Below are positions 1 to 10,558 of a stretch of DNA of 64,000 nt, in pieces. This DNA is from Odontocerum albicorne (lineage: Eukaryota; Arthropoda; Insecta; Trichoptera; Odontoceridae). The translations under genes and the position numbers were made by a program. Location: assembly GCA_949825065.1 (NCBI GenBank), contig OX463841.1:21509381-21573380 (forward strand). The letters are read 5' to 3'. The notes below the pieces were generated by a model. The model had not been told where the DNA came from. It made no database searches and saw only the letters and a list, made by a program, of their open reading frames with translations. Every line of letters begins with the position of its first letter. The stretch's first letter is position 1.

Positions 1-1328
1 ATATCTCATTTATCAAAGTATTTCATTAATGCTAAATTAAATGTTCATGAAGACTTACACAATGTTTTAATCTTGACTTTAAAAAATTGACCATTGTCTT
101 GAAATAATAGTATTGGTTTAAGCTCAAGATGTTAATACAATATAAGTAGTTCTTTTATTTTTAAAACTTATTAAAACATTCAATGAGAGATTATTTTTTT
201 TATCAACATCTTGATTTATAAGTCTGTTTTGCTATAAAATAAGTTGCATCATTATTTGGTAAAAAATACTGTTTGCATTTAATAATTTACTTTTAACATT
301 CACCGTATTTGATATCACACATATATTTATAATTATACGTATTTGATATCACACATATATTTATAATTAGTTGTAAACAACATGTGTAAACACACATATG
401 TAATTTTGTGATTTGCAAAGTTTTTGTAAAATATTTCTAATTGAAACTTTTATTGATATGCATATTGTTGTAGCTAAAATCCTTGGATACATAAAAACAT
501 TATAGTGGTTTCCGTGTGGTATTGATTAATGTTCATTAGATCAATGAGTATTCTAACCTTTTATAATTTATGAATATTTTCCTATAAAAGCATTTTTCAT
601 GTAAATAAATAATTTTTTTTTAATTTGAGAATTTGGGTTATGAAATTGCTTACTTTTTTATCGAAGTTTTGTCACTTTTTTTGTGATTTTACTAATTATT
701 TGATTGTTTGAGTTTTGAATTCAATGAATGCGCCTATTAACGTCTTTTACCGCAGTAACAATATTAAGTCATCAATTTAACTCAGATTTTGTTTCATATT
801 TTATCGATTTCATTAAAAAAATAAATCACTTTCATAAAGAGAACAAAACAGAAATCCATAGAAGTAGTTTAGCAAGCTTTTGGTATATTTAAAAAGCTGT
901 TTTTATATTAGTTTATCTTGAAAATTTTCTTAGTTCGTCATTCTCTAGCTTTCGAATGTCAGGTAAATACAACAGAAGAATGCATATCAAATGCGATAAT
1001 TGCTAATATCCAATAAAGAGGGACCCTAAAAGATGAATAACAGCCTAACATAAGTTGCATTAATATAAAATACAGTGTATCTCTTAAGATGTTTTTCAAG
1101 AGACCAGCCAATTTCTTATGTTTAAAGCAAACCTTTCAATACAGAGATTTTTTAGCAAAAAAAAAATATTATTCAATCTTCCATTTTGAATGCCACACCA
1201 CAAATATTAATAATTTCTTATTGTATACTTGAAAGTTCATTTTATTGTCAACATATATTTACAAGGACTACTATATGTTAATATGCTTCAATAAATCCAA
1301 CCTGTAATGTAATTATTCTTAATAATCT
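1..1328. other. AT-rich DNA without recognisable gene
   Basis: No reading frame, transposon end or RNA gene could be supported here. The only local structure is a short tandem duplication: a 34-bp unit containing TTTGATATCACACATATA occurs at about 304-337 and again at 338-371. Confidence 0.6.
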
Positions 1329-2126
1329 TGAACACGTTGATCGCCATGGGGGTCACCGGTGACCGGCACTGAATTGCTTTACGGTGCCGTGGGGGTCACC
1401 GATGACCGGCAAGGAAGAGTAGTTATTCAGTGCCAGCGGGCACGCGTACTGTGGATTTTTCTATATGCGGTGACCGGGATAGCCTTTCTGTATATTACTG
1501 CAACTTGGCCTGAGAATATTTCTTCCAAGTCACTAAATATAGGCTCGCAAATGTGATGAAAAAAAAACTACTTTTTTATAAAATCGTAAATGTGTTTTTA
1601 TTGATATAAAAATGAAAATTATATAAGTTATAAAAATGTAAGTTATAAAAATTACGAAAAATGAAAATTTAGCAATAACGATGTTCTTTATTGAAGTTTA
1701 TCACTATATTACCAGGTATCGTATCAGTATAGCTTATTCACTGTAACACGATAGGTATTGGTTTATTTTTAATGTGACACAACTCACGACACTGCTAATA
1801 AGAGTGACATGTGTGACTAATTGAAATCGAAATAAATAACGGTCAATGTTCTAACCATAAACAAACTAGCGCGCAGTCGCCCACGCATGGTAGAGCGAGA
1901 TAGGTGGCCGGCAAATTGGCTGGCCCTGCGCATTGCAATAAATCAATCTAATGGCGCCGTAAAGGACACCCGTGGCCGGCATATAAAAAAAACCAATAAT
2001 CCTCGTAAAAAGATCAAAATAAATAAAAACAATACATTCTTACATATCCTATCAAATACTACTAAAAAACAAATAATAATTTTTTTAACTGTTTTAAGTA
2101 AAACATGTTGGCGATCAACATGTTAA
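1329..2126. mobile_element. piggyBac-type non-autonomous element (MITE)
   Basis: The ends form an inverted repeat. The left end reads TGAACACGTTGATCGCC, and the right end, read on the minus strand, is TTAACATGTTGATCGCC. The right boundary is a TTAA, the target site of piggyBac elements; the left boundary TGAA looks like a mutated TTAA. Just inside the left end the motif GGGGGTCACCGGTGACCGGC, which contains a 14-bp palindrome, occurs twice with one change. Related GTGGCCGGC motifs lie near 1904 and 1970 towards the right end. Such GC-rich subterminal repeats in AT-rich DNA are usual for piggyBac-like elements. No transposase is encoded; the short frames at 1359-1556 and 1887-2126 are by-products of the GC-rich ends. 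Confidence 0.6.
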
Positions 2127-2495
2127 TATTTATTACTTATTCAGCTTATAGTATTCTTCCTGATGTAGGCACTTGTTAAAAAAAGTTTTTTCTATTTTGA
2201 AGTCTTTTTGTTATCAGCTTACTCTTACAGATTATTAATAAGACTTCAATCGACATAACCATTAGCTTATGACTACATAATGTTGTATGTGGTGTGAACA
2301 ATATTTGTGTCATATGAAACTATATATTGTATATTTTATCAGATGGTGCTATTTTGAATAATAGCCAAAATACTTAATGACATAATGAATTTCTCTAGAA
2401 TTGTTTAATGCCTAAAAGTCAGTCCGAGGGCCTATATTTGTTAGAAAAAGTACAAAAAGTTTTATTTAGTATACAAGAATAAAATATGCCTTATA

Positions 2496-3595
2496 CAGAC
2501 AGGGTGTCCCGTAACTCGACGTTAAGCCGGTATCGAGGAAAAGGCCAGCTTCGGTTCAGAGTTAAAAAAAAATTCTTGCAAAAGCCTTATACTTTTCGAG
2601 TTATAGGCATTTCTTTGAAAATTGTGAAAGTAGCTACCCTGCGCCAAATGTTTATATGCTGTGACTACAAATTGCCATACTTTATGATTTTCATGATTAT
2701 ATCGCAATCCTAGATAGCCCTGCGATTAGTCATAGTCTGATATAAAACAAAAAAAATCTTCATGTTCGAAAAAAAATTGTTTTTGTCCGATCATAAAAAT
2801 TAATATTTTTTATTAGCTAACTTTAACTCCTACTGTAAAAATAATGTACTACGCTAACCAGGCAAGTTACATCAAAAGATTGCCTGTTAAGTCAGGATTT
2901 CAAAATGGTACAATACATACCTAATACTTTAAAAATAATTTAAAAAAAATAATTCTGTACAATGATAACGCTTTTCAACAATCAAATTCAACACGTTTGA
3001 GCGAGGCAAACGATACAGCGCATGAACGAGTTAGTGTAAGACAGCATGTGTCGCCATTTGACATGAACTACCATGACACCATTCGACTTAAGTTAATATG
3101 ACGCTACATTGAAAAGTCTCATTATTAAATCAGTAATTTTTTTTAAAATTATTTTTAAAGAAAAAGTAGGTATGTATTGTACCATTTTGAAATCCTGACT
3201 AAACAGGCCATCTTTTGACGTAACTTCCCAGCGTAGTACATTATTTTTAAAGTATGAAGAGTTAAAGTTAGCTGATAAAAAATATTAATTTTTATGATCA
3301 GACAAAAACAATTTTTTTTTCGAACGTGTAGGTTTTGTTTTCTTTTATATCAGACTACGACTAATAGCAGGGCTATCTAGGATTGCGATACAACCATGAA
3401 AATTATAAAATATGGCAATTTGTTGTCATAGCATATAAACATTTGGCGCAGGGTAGCTACTTTCACAATTTTCAAAAAAATGCCTATAACTCGAAAAGTA
3501 TAAGGCTTTTACAAGATTTTTTTTAACTCTGAACCGTCATAACCTGGCCTTTTCCTCGATACCGGCTTGACGTCGAGTTACGTAGTGACACCCTG
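2496..3595. mobile_element. Long-terminal-inverted-repeat DNA element (foldback-like MITE)
   Basis: Two arms of about 460 bp (2496-2960 and 3140-3595) are inverted copies of each other at high but imperfect identity. The outer ends read CAGACAGGGTGTCCCGTAAC on the left and, reversed, CAGGGTGTCACTACGTAACT on the right. Both are flanked by TATA (2492-2495 and 3596-3599), the likely target duplication. The unique centre of about 180 bp holds no coding sequence. Open frames at 2486-2713 and 2522-2707 are accidental. The superfamily is uncertain because no transposase is present. Confidence 0.7.
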
Positions 3596-3599
3596 TATA

Positions 3600-4149
3600 A
3601 TGCTATTTATGGAAAACATAATTGTATTTTATCAAATTGTTTCTCATAATTTAGATTTTTTATTAATCCATTTTTGGAGGTATATTTTTATCAATTAATA
3701 CATTGGAAAAACTTAACATTTTTTTCTATTGATGAAAACCAATAGAAACACAGACCTCCATTTTATTTTAGATTTATATTGAATTATTCATTTATGCATA
3801 TTTATTGATTTTAATTACATCAAACTGCATATTTATTGATTTTATAAGTCTAACAATTTATTTAAATTAAAAAAAAGAAAGTATTTTTGATGTATTTCAA
3901 GGCTAGACTTTATGATACTTTTAAGGGATTTCATGATGTACCTTAAAGGGCAGGGAACTGAATTTTACTAAATAAGAGAGATAAAATTCTGAGAAATGGA
4001 AACAGTTTGGGATATGGTATATAGTTATGAATTTGTTTCCAGTCTTTCCAGGAAGTATTCAGTTATTTAATATTAAATAATGTAGCCAACCTGGGGCATG
4101 TATTCCGTAATTTAATATTAAATCATGTAGCAAACCTAGAATAATGGTG
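3600..4149. other. No gene seen
   Basis: AT-rich intergenic sequence between two transposon remnants. A short phrase (TATTCCGTAATTTAATATTA and a close copy) is repeated around 4055-4125. Nothing else is recognisable. Confidence 0.5.
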
Positions 4150-5010
4150 CCTTTCAAAGTCCCCTTCAAAGTATTCCCCTTGGGACCTCATACACTTATT
4201 CCAGTGTGTTTTCCACTTTCAAAACAGTCTGCAATGTCTTATTTCGGTATTGTCATTAGCTGTCTTGTCATGTTCTAAATCTCATCTATGGTTTTAAAAT
4301 CTCTTTTTCACCAGTGATTTAAGTTTTGAGAAAAGCCAGAAGACAAATCTAGTCTGTAGGGGGAATGACAGACCTGAATGATGCAATGTTTTGAAATTCT
4401 GCATGAACCATGAAAAATGAGCAGACACATTACCATGGTGAAACTACCAGTCACGGCTTACAGCAGAGGTTGTTTTCTTCTTACTACATCCCTGAAGAAC
4501 TCTGATGTACTTCTTCTTATTTATTGTCTAGTCTCAAGAACTGTGCTTGTTGTGGATAACACCTTCATGATAAAAAAACTTGACATTCGAAAAAAACTTT
4601 ACATCTCTTCAACTTTACCTCACCTTTAGACATGGAGACTAATGCTACTTGGAATATAGCTTTGTTTCACGGTCTTAACCGTAAACCCATGACTCATCTC
4701 TGGTTACCTTTTTAAGAAAATATTAGTCATTGTTAGCGGTTTCAAACAAGTCTTATGCCACTACAGCACGACATTTGTACAACTCTTGTAACAAGAGCTG
4801 GGAAACAAATTTTGCCACTACCCGTTTTAGATCCTCCGTCAAAATCTTGGTCAGTACCACAATTTTATGTGGGCTTTACTCATTGAATCTTATTTGAAAC
4901 CCTTCTTAATCGTTTGAATAGTTTCTGAGGAGGAATTTTCTAGTTGCCACTTTTCATAAAGGGCACATGAACAGTTTTTGAGATATTCAATATGGCTGGA
5001 TACTTTCCTG
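4150..5010 (-). pseudogene. Degenerate mariner-family transposase
   Basis: Read on the minus strand in shifting frames, this stretch follows the order of a mariner transposase. A catalytic-loop phrase VTRDESWVYGYDRETK lies near 4690. A decayed copy of the second catalytic segment follows (HHGNVSAH, where mariners have HHDNAPAH) near 4430. Next comes a WLFSKLKSL segment near 4330, matching the region after the third aspartate. The C-terminus KCMRSQGEYFEGDFERH lies at about 4150-4200. Many stops and frameshifts and the loss of the second aspartate show a long-dead copy. The N-terminal helix-turn-helix part is hardly readable and the ends of the element could not be placed. The small plus-strand frame at 4417-4629 is its shadow. 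Confidence 0.65.
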
Positions 5011-5847
5011 ACGGATCTAATATATTTAGTGCTCTGCCCTGATAAAAAATGGTACAGTGGTTTGCATATATAGTATAACCCTGATTTTACACTTGGCTGG
5101 GATGAGGCTAAAATGTAAAATAGGGGAAAGCGTAAGTTGTGGGAAATTATTGAACTGTGCCAAACTACTCATTAGTCATATAGGACATTATTCTATACCC
5201 CCCACCATCCCATCCCGGTGGCATAACTTCTGTCCGGTTGGTTTTACATTGACCATACCATACCATACCTCGTATGAATGTATCTGAAGTCTGCATTCAA
5301 GGCTAGACAATAACCTGCAAAATTATGTAGGTCTACGGAAAGTATTAATCAGTACCTGTAACAATATTTTGAATGTTTGTGAAGTGTGCTGAATTTGTGC
5401 TATGCAAAAATCCACGAAATTATAAATACTCCAGATCTACAAACAGTATCGATCATTTGTTGTATGATTTGTAAGAGAGTAGAAGTAATGATATACACCT
5501 TTTCATGAGGTAGTTTCATAACGTCGCGCTTGTCGATTTGAATCTCAGTATAACCAAAATGACAAAATTATGAAGTGGAGTAAGACATGATTTTTTTTAG
5601 AAGTTTTTTTTATTATTTTTTGGAAAAAATGTTTGTGAAATATGGGAATTATTTTATTGCGTGTTGTAAATTATGGAAAAATGTTATTCTGGATTGTATG
5701 GGATCGAAATGTGACTGATAAAAGTGGTGCAAATTGCAGGAAAACATGTGTTTATTACGGATTATCTGCTTATTTTCTGTGCAATGATTAGTAAAAAAAT
5801 ACATGCTTTGTTATTTTAGGGATGGTCTTTTTCCCAAATTCAGAAGA
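5011..5847. other. No gene seen
   Basis: AT-rich sequence. A 76-residue open frame at 5057-5287 has no recognisable motif and overlaps a low-complexity CCATACCATACC stretch, so it is not called as a gene. Confidence 0.5.
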
Positions 5848-5973
5848 TTGATTAGAAGGATTGAATATCACAAAGTACGAGTAATAGGTTTCTCCTAATT
5901 TAACTCTAAATTGATTAGAAGGAATGAATATCACAAAGTACTAGTAATAGGTTCTTCCTAATTTAACTCTAAA
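5848..5973 (+). repeat. 63-bp tandem duplication
   Basis: Two adjacent units (5848-5910 and 5911-5973) begin TTGATTAGAAGGAWTGAATA and differ at only a few positions. One difference lies inside the octamer at the same place in each unit: TACGAGTA at 5876-5883 and TACTAGTA at 5939-5946. Confidence 0.85.
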
Positions 5974-6149
5974 TTGCGGTTAAAGTTGTTTTACAAAATA
6001 AATAATGATTAGTTATGAATTATTTTTTAAAATGGTATACACACTTGAAATCAAATAAATATCATGCTTTAAGAATAGTTTCAAACTTTCTGTCGCACAA
6101 AATTAAAATTTGTACAATTTTTAATTATAATTTTGTCATTCTTCATTTT

Positions 6150-6395
6150 CTTAGCATCTCTTTCATCAACAGAAGTTGGCAATCATCGTTGCTATCTTTA
6201 GTTACTTTGAACAAGGATCTTGTATTCTTCATTTTCCAACAAAGCGTTGGTCTTGTATCTTCCTTTTCAGGACTATTAACTTGGAGTGTTTCATAATTAT
6301 TCTTACTCATTACTTGCACATAGTACTCCAATTTTGTGTTCTTGATAGTTAACAGTACTTCTTTTTCGTCATGAAATCCTCAGAATTCTCCTGCA
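6150..6395 (-). pseudogene. Non-LTR retrotransposon C-terminal fragment
   Basis: The minus strand is open for about 75 codons and contains KNTKLEYYVQVMSKNNYETL. This resembles the conserved segment K-x-KLEYFGHIMRN-x-KYELLQ near the C-terminus of a common arthropod endonuclease/reverse-transcriptase family. The following SLFKVTKDSND resembles the segment nearer the end of those proteins, but the spacing is shortened. No other part of the element remains. An unrelated host exon cannot be excluded, because the frame is clean over its short length. Confidence 0.45.
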
Positions 6396-7466
6396 GCACT
6401 GTGATTCAAAGACTTCTAGTCCTTTTATGGTAACTTGGGCTAGTGTCTAGGTCTATACACCATAAAGAGGTTCTGAAAATATGTAGCACTGTATAATTCA
6501 CATTTGTAATTAATTGTAGGTTGAAATTTTTATTACTGAGGATATTTCGCACTTAGAAGAACTTTCTCACTATCTTAATTCTGGTTTTAATCTTTTGATA
6601 ATGGTCCAATTCACAATTTCAAATTGTTGACGTAAGAAACTGAAAAGAAATATTACCTATGATATTGTTTTTTTGAGTAAAAATCCATTGGTTATAGTAA
6701 AATTTAAATATTTTTCTGTTGTAAACCAATGTTTTTTTATATAATAATTACTTTATCAATTTTTGGAAAATATTTGAAAAATCCCATCTATTGTACAGTT
6801 TTACCAATTGGTGTCATACATACTCGAGAACAAGTTCCACTTATTAATTAAAATAAATTATTTAATCAATTTGATACTTATTACTCTACTTGTATGTGTA
6901 TAAATGCAATTTTTTAGATTTTTATGAGTTCATCAAATTTTTTAAATCAGTCGAGCACTTGTTAAACAAATTGTGAGATAAGAAAATTATCATTCCACCT
7001 TCATTTTATCCATGTAATTGGATATTTTTTTTATTTTTGTGATAGATTTGTTTTATCATATTTTATGATATTATATTTTTAGTTTACTGTAGAATAAGTA
7101 CGAGTAAATTGTGAATTTTCTAGCATTCATTCACCTTATACCAATATGCTTTATTTGAGGTTCAACTTTATATTGTTACCTTTAATCTATCACAAAAATG
7201 AACCTGAGTTAAATAAAATGTTATTTTTTTATATTTAAGGTTTTTATTAATTAAAGTATTACAAGAAACTAAATAGTTTTATTTCCCACTATAAATTAAT
7301 CAATGATATTAAATATCTTAAGAAAACTAAAAAAGAAAAACAGCCAGGACATTTCTGGCAATAGCAAGCATAGTACTTGATGGCTGGAGTGCGGAGGCTT
7401 TCTCCATGGTATGTTAAGTATTCCCAATGCAATGAATTGAAATTCATAATTTTGAATTTTATATTA
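6396..7466. other. No gene seen
   Basis: AT-rich sequence containing one TACGAGTA octamer (7099-7106). A 61-residue minus-strand frame at 7289-7474 is not recognised and has no supporting motif. Confidence 0.5.
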
Positions 7467-7534
7467 AGGATCATCAGAAGTTGTCTAATTTACTATAATT
7501 TTTTATAGTAAATTAGACAACTTCTGATGATCCT
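7467..7534. repeat. Perfect 32-bp inverted repeat (hairpin)
   Basis: The left arm (7467-7498) and right arm (7503-7534) are exact reverse complements, separated by TTTT. The arms begin AGGATCATCAGAAGTTGTCT. The palindrome lies 46 bp upstream of the TTAA that begins the piggyBac remnant. It may be a MITE core or a fusion of two inverted ends; no flanking duplication was identified. Confidence 0.9.
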
Positions 7535-7580
7535 CTTCCTTGACTAAACACAACACTATTTAGATTGTGTTTATGTTTAT

Positions 7581-8760
7581 TTAACCGTTTTAGTGCTATC
7601 CAGCGATATCGCGCTGCATGAGTCACTCGCGAAAATTGCGACGCGGCGCTTACGCGCTGAGTCATTTAGTGCGAGTTTGTCGTTCGTCAGAAGAGCTCAT
7701 TTGGTGGATAATACGACATTAGCACAACCTGGCCACTCAGATTATGATCCTTGCGGCAGATTTGACTATCTTATAAAGCACGCAAATACCGTGTTCCGTC
7801 AACATTACATACCTCACCAACAATTGTGCATAGATGAATCGCTAGTTGGAACACACTGCAATTCACATATAAAGCAATATCTCCCTAACAAGAAACACTA
7901 CAAATGAGGAATCAAATTTTAGATGCTGTGTGATTCTATTACAAACTATTGTTTAGGATTTTTTTGTTACAAAGGAGTGAAATGCACAGATGATAAAAAT
8001 TCTATCCAAAAGAATGGTCTCGGATTTACAGTTGTTATTAGCAATGGGAAACTATCTCAGTAAGGGCTACCATTTATTTACTGATAACTTTTACACCAGC
8101 TTACGTTTGGCGAAAGCCCTGCTATTAAACCATACATACCTGACAGGAACAATACAACGCAACAGAAAAGAGATTCCTATTGATGCTAAAAAAGCTAATG
8201 TCGGAGAGCCAAAATGTTTTGCTAATGATAACGTTTTATTGTGCTCTTTCAAAGACAAGAAGTCCAAACCCCACCCAGTGTTACTGATATCAACCAATGC
8301 AGACACCAATAGTGTAACCATAAAGAAAAAGCGAGGTAATTTTGAATCACAAAAAGCAAAGCCTTCAATGATTCATGATTACAATAAATACATGGGAGGA
8401 TTGGACGAATCGGACAAAATGTTGTACGTATATTTGGATGAACGAAGAACACTAAAATACTGGAAAAAAGTTGCATTCAACATATTCGGAAGAATGGTGA
8501 CCAGACTTCAGTTTATATCTGAAATTATAGAAGATATTGAAAAAGAATGGATGTTTCACAAAAACAGTGAACCGATACAACCAACTTCATCCAATAAAAA
8601 AAATTGTTTAGAAAAATTGTCCGGGCGCAATTTACGCCAGTGTGTAGTGTGCAGCAAAAAAATGAGATAAGACGATTCAACCTCGTATGCGCTCGCTGTA
8701 AAAAGGGACTACATGGACTTTGCGCGGGTAAACACAATTGTTAAGCGAGATAATTATATA
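7581..8760 (+). mobile_element. piggyBac-superfamily element, internally deleted
   Basis: The left end is placed at TTAA (7581-7584), followed by CCGTTTTAGTGC, a typical piggyBac-like terminus. A GC-rich subterminal region rich in GCG follows at about 7600-7690. The transposase pseudogene begins abruptly in mid-protein after this leader, so the N-terminal half has been deleted. No matching right terminus was found after the coding region; it is lost or lies undetected near 8760-8830. Confidence 0.65.
7593..8743 (+). pseudogene. piggyBac transposase (DDE_Tnp_1_7 family) pseudogene
   Basis: A piggyBac transposase cuts and pastes DNA at TTAA sites using three aspartates. All three contexts are visible here: LCIDESLVGTHC (near 7840), HLFTDNFYTSLRL (near 8085) and YMGGLDESDKML (near 8400). 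The C-terminal cysteine-rich finger is split by a one-base shift in an A run near 8657: RQCVVCSKK in one frame, then NLVCARCKKGLHGLCAGKHN in the next, ending at the stop at about 8743. Other lesions are a stop replacing a tryptophan codon near 7907, a frameshift near 8030, and a small deletion after FGRMV near 8495. The N-terminal half is missing. The conserved parts read well, suggesting moderate age. It cannot be active. Confidence 0.9.
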
Positions 8761-9360
8761 TTTTTTGTAGTTGTAAATGTGTAGTTTTTTTATTAGAAGC
8801 ATAAAATATCATTCTTTACTTGTTAAAATGCAAAAAGAATCAGATTGGAATTCTGTTTGAAAAAAATGGCTACCAACGGAAATCGAACCCGTAACGCGGG
8901 CTGGAAATGAGGCGTTTACCACGACGGTTTTTTTTTGTGTTTTTAGACTTTTAATGAAACGTAACATTCTTCTGGATGGAATATAAAATAAACGGATTTC
9001 TATCATGAAATACACACTTTACTGTTTTCGAAATAATAAAATCCAAATTAAAAATAAAACAAAAAAAGGCAATGTAAGATCATTATGTAAGTAGTACAAA
9101 TCAATAATTCCACTATATTCACTGTAGTATTCAGTCAGAGATAAAAAAATATGTATGCAATTCAGCATTGGAAATATTCGACATGCTGGAAAACGCAGCT
9201 GAAGTATTTTTGTTTATTAGTGCGAAACATAGCAGATGGGTGCACGTGCACGCAGTATATAGGTAGAGTGCAGCTTCTTTGTTACAGGGTTACTGTAAAC
9301 TATTTGAACAAAATTAAGGTTTACATTTTTTTATACGAGTATATATGTAAATAATTTCTT
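8761..9360. other. No gene seen apart from a SINE scrap
   Basis: Apart from the SINE head fragment at 8866-8928 this is AT-rich DNA. It contains one TACGAGTA octamer at 9334-9341. Small frames at 8809-9015 and 9151-9354 have no support. Confidence 0.45.
8866..8928 (-). mobile_element. tRNA-derived SINE, head fragment
   Basis: On the plus strand CTACCAACGGAAATCGAACC is the reverse complement of the SINE B-box region (GGTTCGATTCCCGTTGGTA in better copies). The A-box side breaks off into a T run near 8928. Only the tRNA-like head remains. Confidence 0.55.
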
Positions 9361-9681
9361 ATTTACTTTGATATCGAGTGAAGAATTCTATATTGATGCG
9401 CCCATAGGCGTCACCTGTATCAATCACCCGTCGTGAAGAGATTCATCATTTCGAAGGAAGAAAGAAACATCCAAAATAAAAAAATAAAATAAATTAATTC
9501 AGCACGCCGCTGAATCGGCCTTATCTATCTAAAGGTCCTTAGCCACGCCCTAACCATGAAAAGAGTCAGATGCCGATTCAAGTCGCGACCGTAACGGAAA
9601 AGGTATGGTAACAACGAATTGGGAAAATTCTTGACATGATAAACGGACTACTTACGCTGTTCGACAATACATCGTGGTCGC

Positions 9682-9688
9682 TATAAAA
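9682..9688 (+). promoter_or_regulatory. TATA box of the LTR-like repeat
   Basis: TATAAAA lies within GTCGCTATAAAAAG. The same context recurs on the minus strand at 11274-11280 in the partner repeat, so it is conserved between the two copies. Function is inferred only. Confidence 0.4.
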
Positions 9689-9964
9689 AGGAAGGATCCG
9701 GATCAAAAGAGATTCACTTTTCACCCGGCTGCCTCCATCAGCGAAAATTCACTCTTCACCCGGGTAGATTATCCATCTGGTTACCTATAAGACTGATCTT
9801 CACTTCACCTGAGATCTGTGCTTGCACCAGCGCCAAGCTGGTATAAAACAACTGCCAATTCTAGCCAAGGATTAGTCACTAGCCAACAGCCGACCACCCA
9901 AGACGTCTCTACTACAGCTCTCCAGCTTTCTTCACGTGGTTGACTTCCCCGGCTACCTTCATCC

Positions 9965-10300
9965 TGTCTGGACCACTGTTGCCGCCTGCTAAAGCCGCCT
10001 CACCGTCCTGTCTGGACCATCTTTGCCGCTGCCTAGCGCCGCCCTGCCATCCCGCCTGGACAAGTGTTGTCGCTTGTTAGAGCCGCTTCGCCGTCCCACC
10101 CGGACCAGCATTGCTGCTGCCTGGAGCCGCCCTGCCGTTCTACCGGAACCAACGTTGCTACCTGCTAGAGCCGCCTTGCCATGTAGCCCGGACCAGCATT
10201 GCCGCTTGCTGGAGCCGCGCTACCGTCCTGCCCAGACCTGCAGTACCGCCCTGTCGTCTTGCTTGGACCACTATTGCCGCCCACCTCGAGCCATGCTAGC
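9965..10300 (+). repeat. GC-rich minisatellite, about 44-bp unit
   Basis: About seven diverged units of roughly 44 bp follow the pattern CCGGACCAGCATTGCCGCT, then TGCTGGAGCCGCCCTGCCGT. They sit inside the plus-oriented LTR-like repeat. The proline/alanine-rich frames at 10023-10316 and 10111-10299 are a by-product. The minus-oriented partner holds a shorter, more degenerate version at about 10790-10925. Confidence 0.7.
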
Positions 10301-10558
10301 GCCATTCTCGGGCTAACGCGGCTAACCTACCTGAACCACTATCGGCCTACTGTAATGCCTTTATATTCAAAATAATTTATAAAAATTATTTTGTTGTGTT
10401 ATCACTGTCGTCCTGAGTCCCTCGAATACACTCCTCCAGTCACGGTAATAGTACCATAGAGACATTTTTATTATCGGGAAGGCGTATCAATATCTATGCT
10501 AAATGACACTGATATCCCCTCCTAGTAATAATAGGCTATAAGAACTATATCCGTGTGG

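Larger units (their letters stand above)
9400..10438 (+). repeat. LTR-like repeat, plus orientation (left arm of a tail-to-tail pair)
   Basis: This GC-rich block is homologous to the reverse complement of 10559-11300. Shared landmarks, in order, are a TATA motif in GTCGCTATAAAAAG (about 9678-9690), GATCTTCACTTC (about 9798), a CTAGTCACTAGCC-like phrase followed by CCGTCTCTAC, a GC-rich tandem repeat, and the terminal ATACACTCCTCC. TATA-to-end distance is about 756 bp, against about 721 bp in the partner. The TATA box and the AT-rich 3' part suggest a retrotransposon LTR, but no gag or pol remnant, primer-binding site or flanking duplication was found. The upstream limit near 9400 is approximate. 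A foldback transposon is the main alternative. Confidence 0.45.

Noticed and set aside
10023..10316. Alanine/proline-rich 97-codon protein
   Set aside because: It is a translation of the 44-bp minisatellite and a second frame is equally open.
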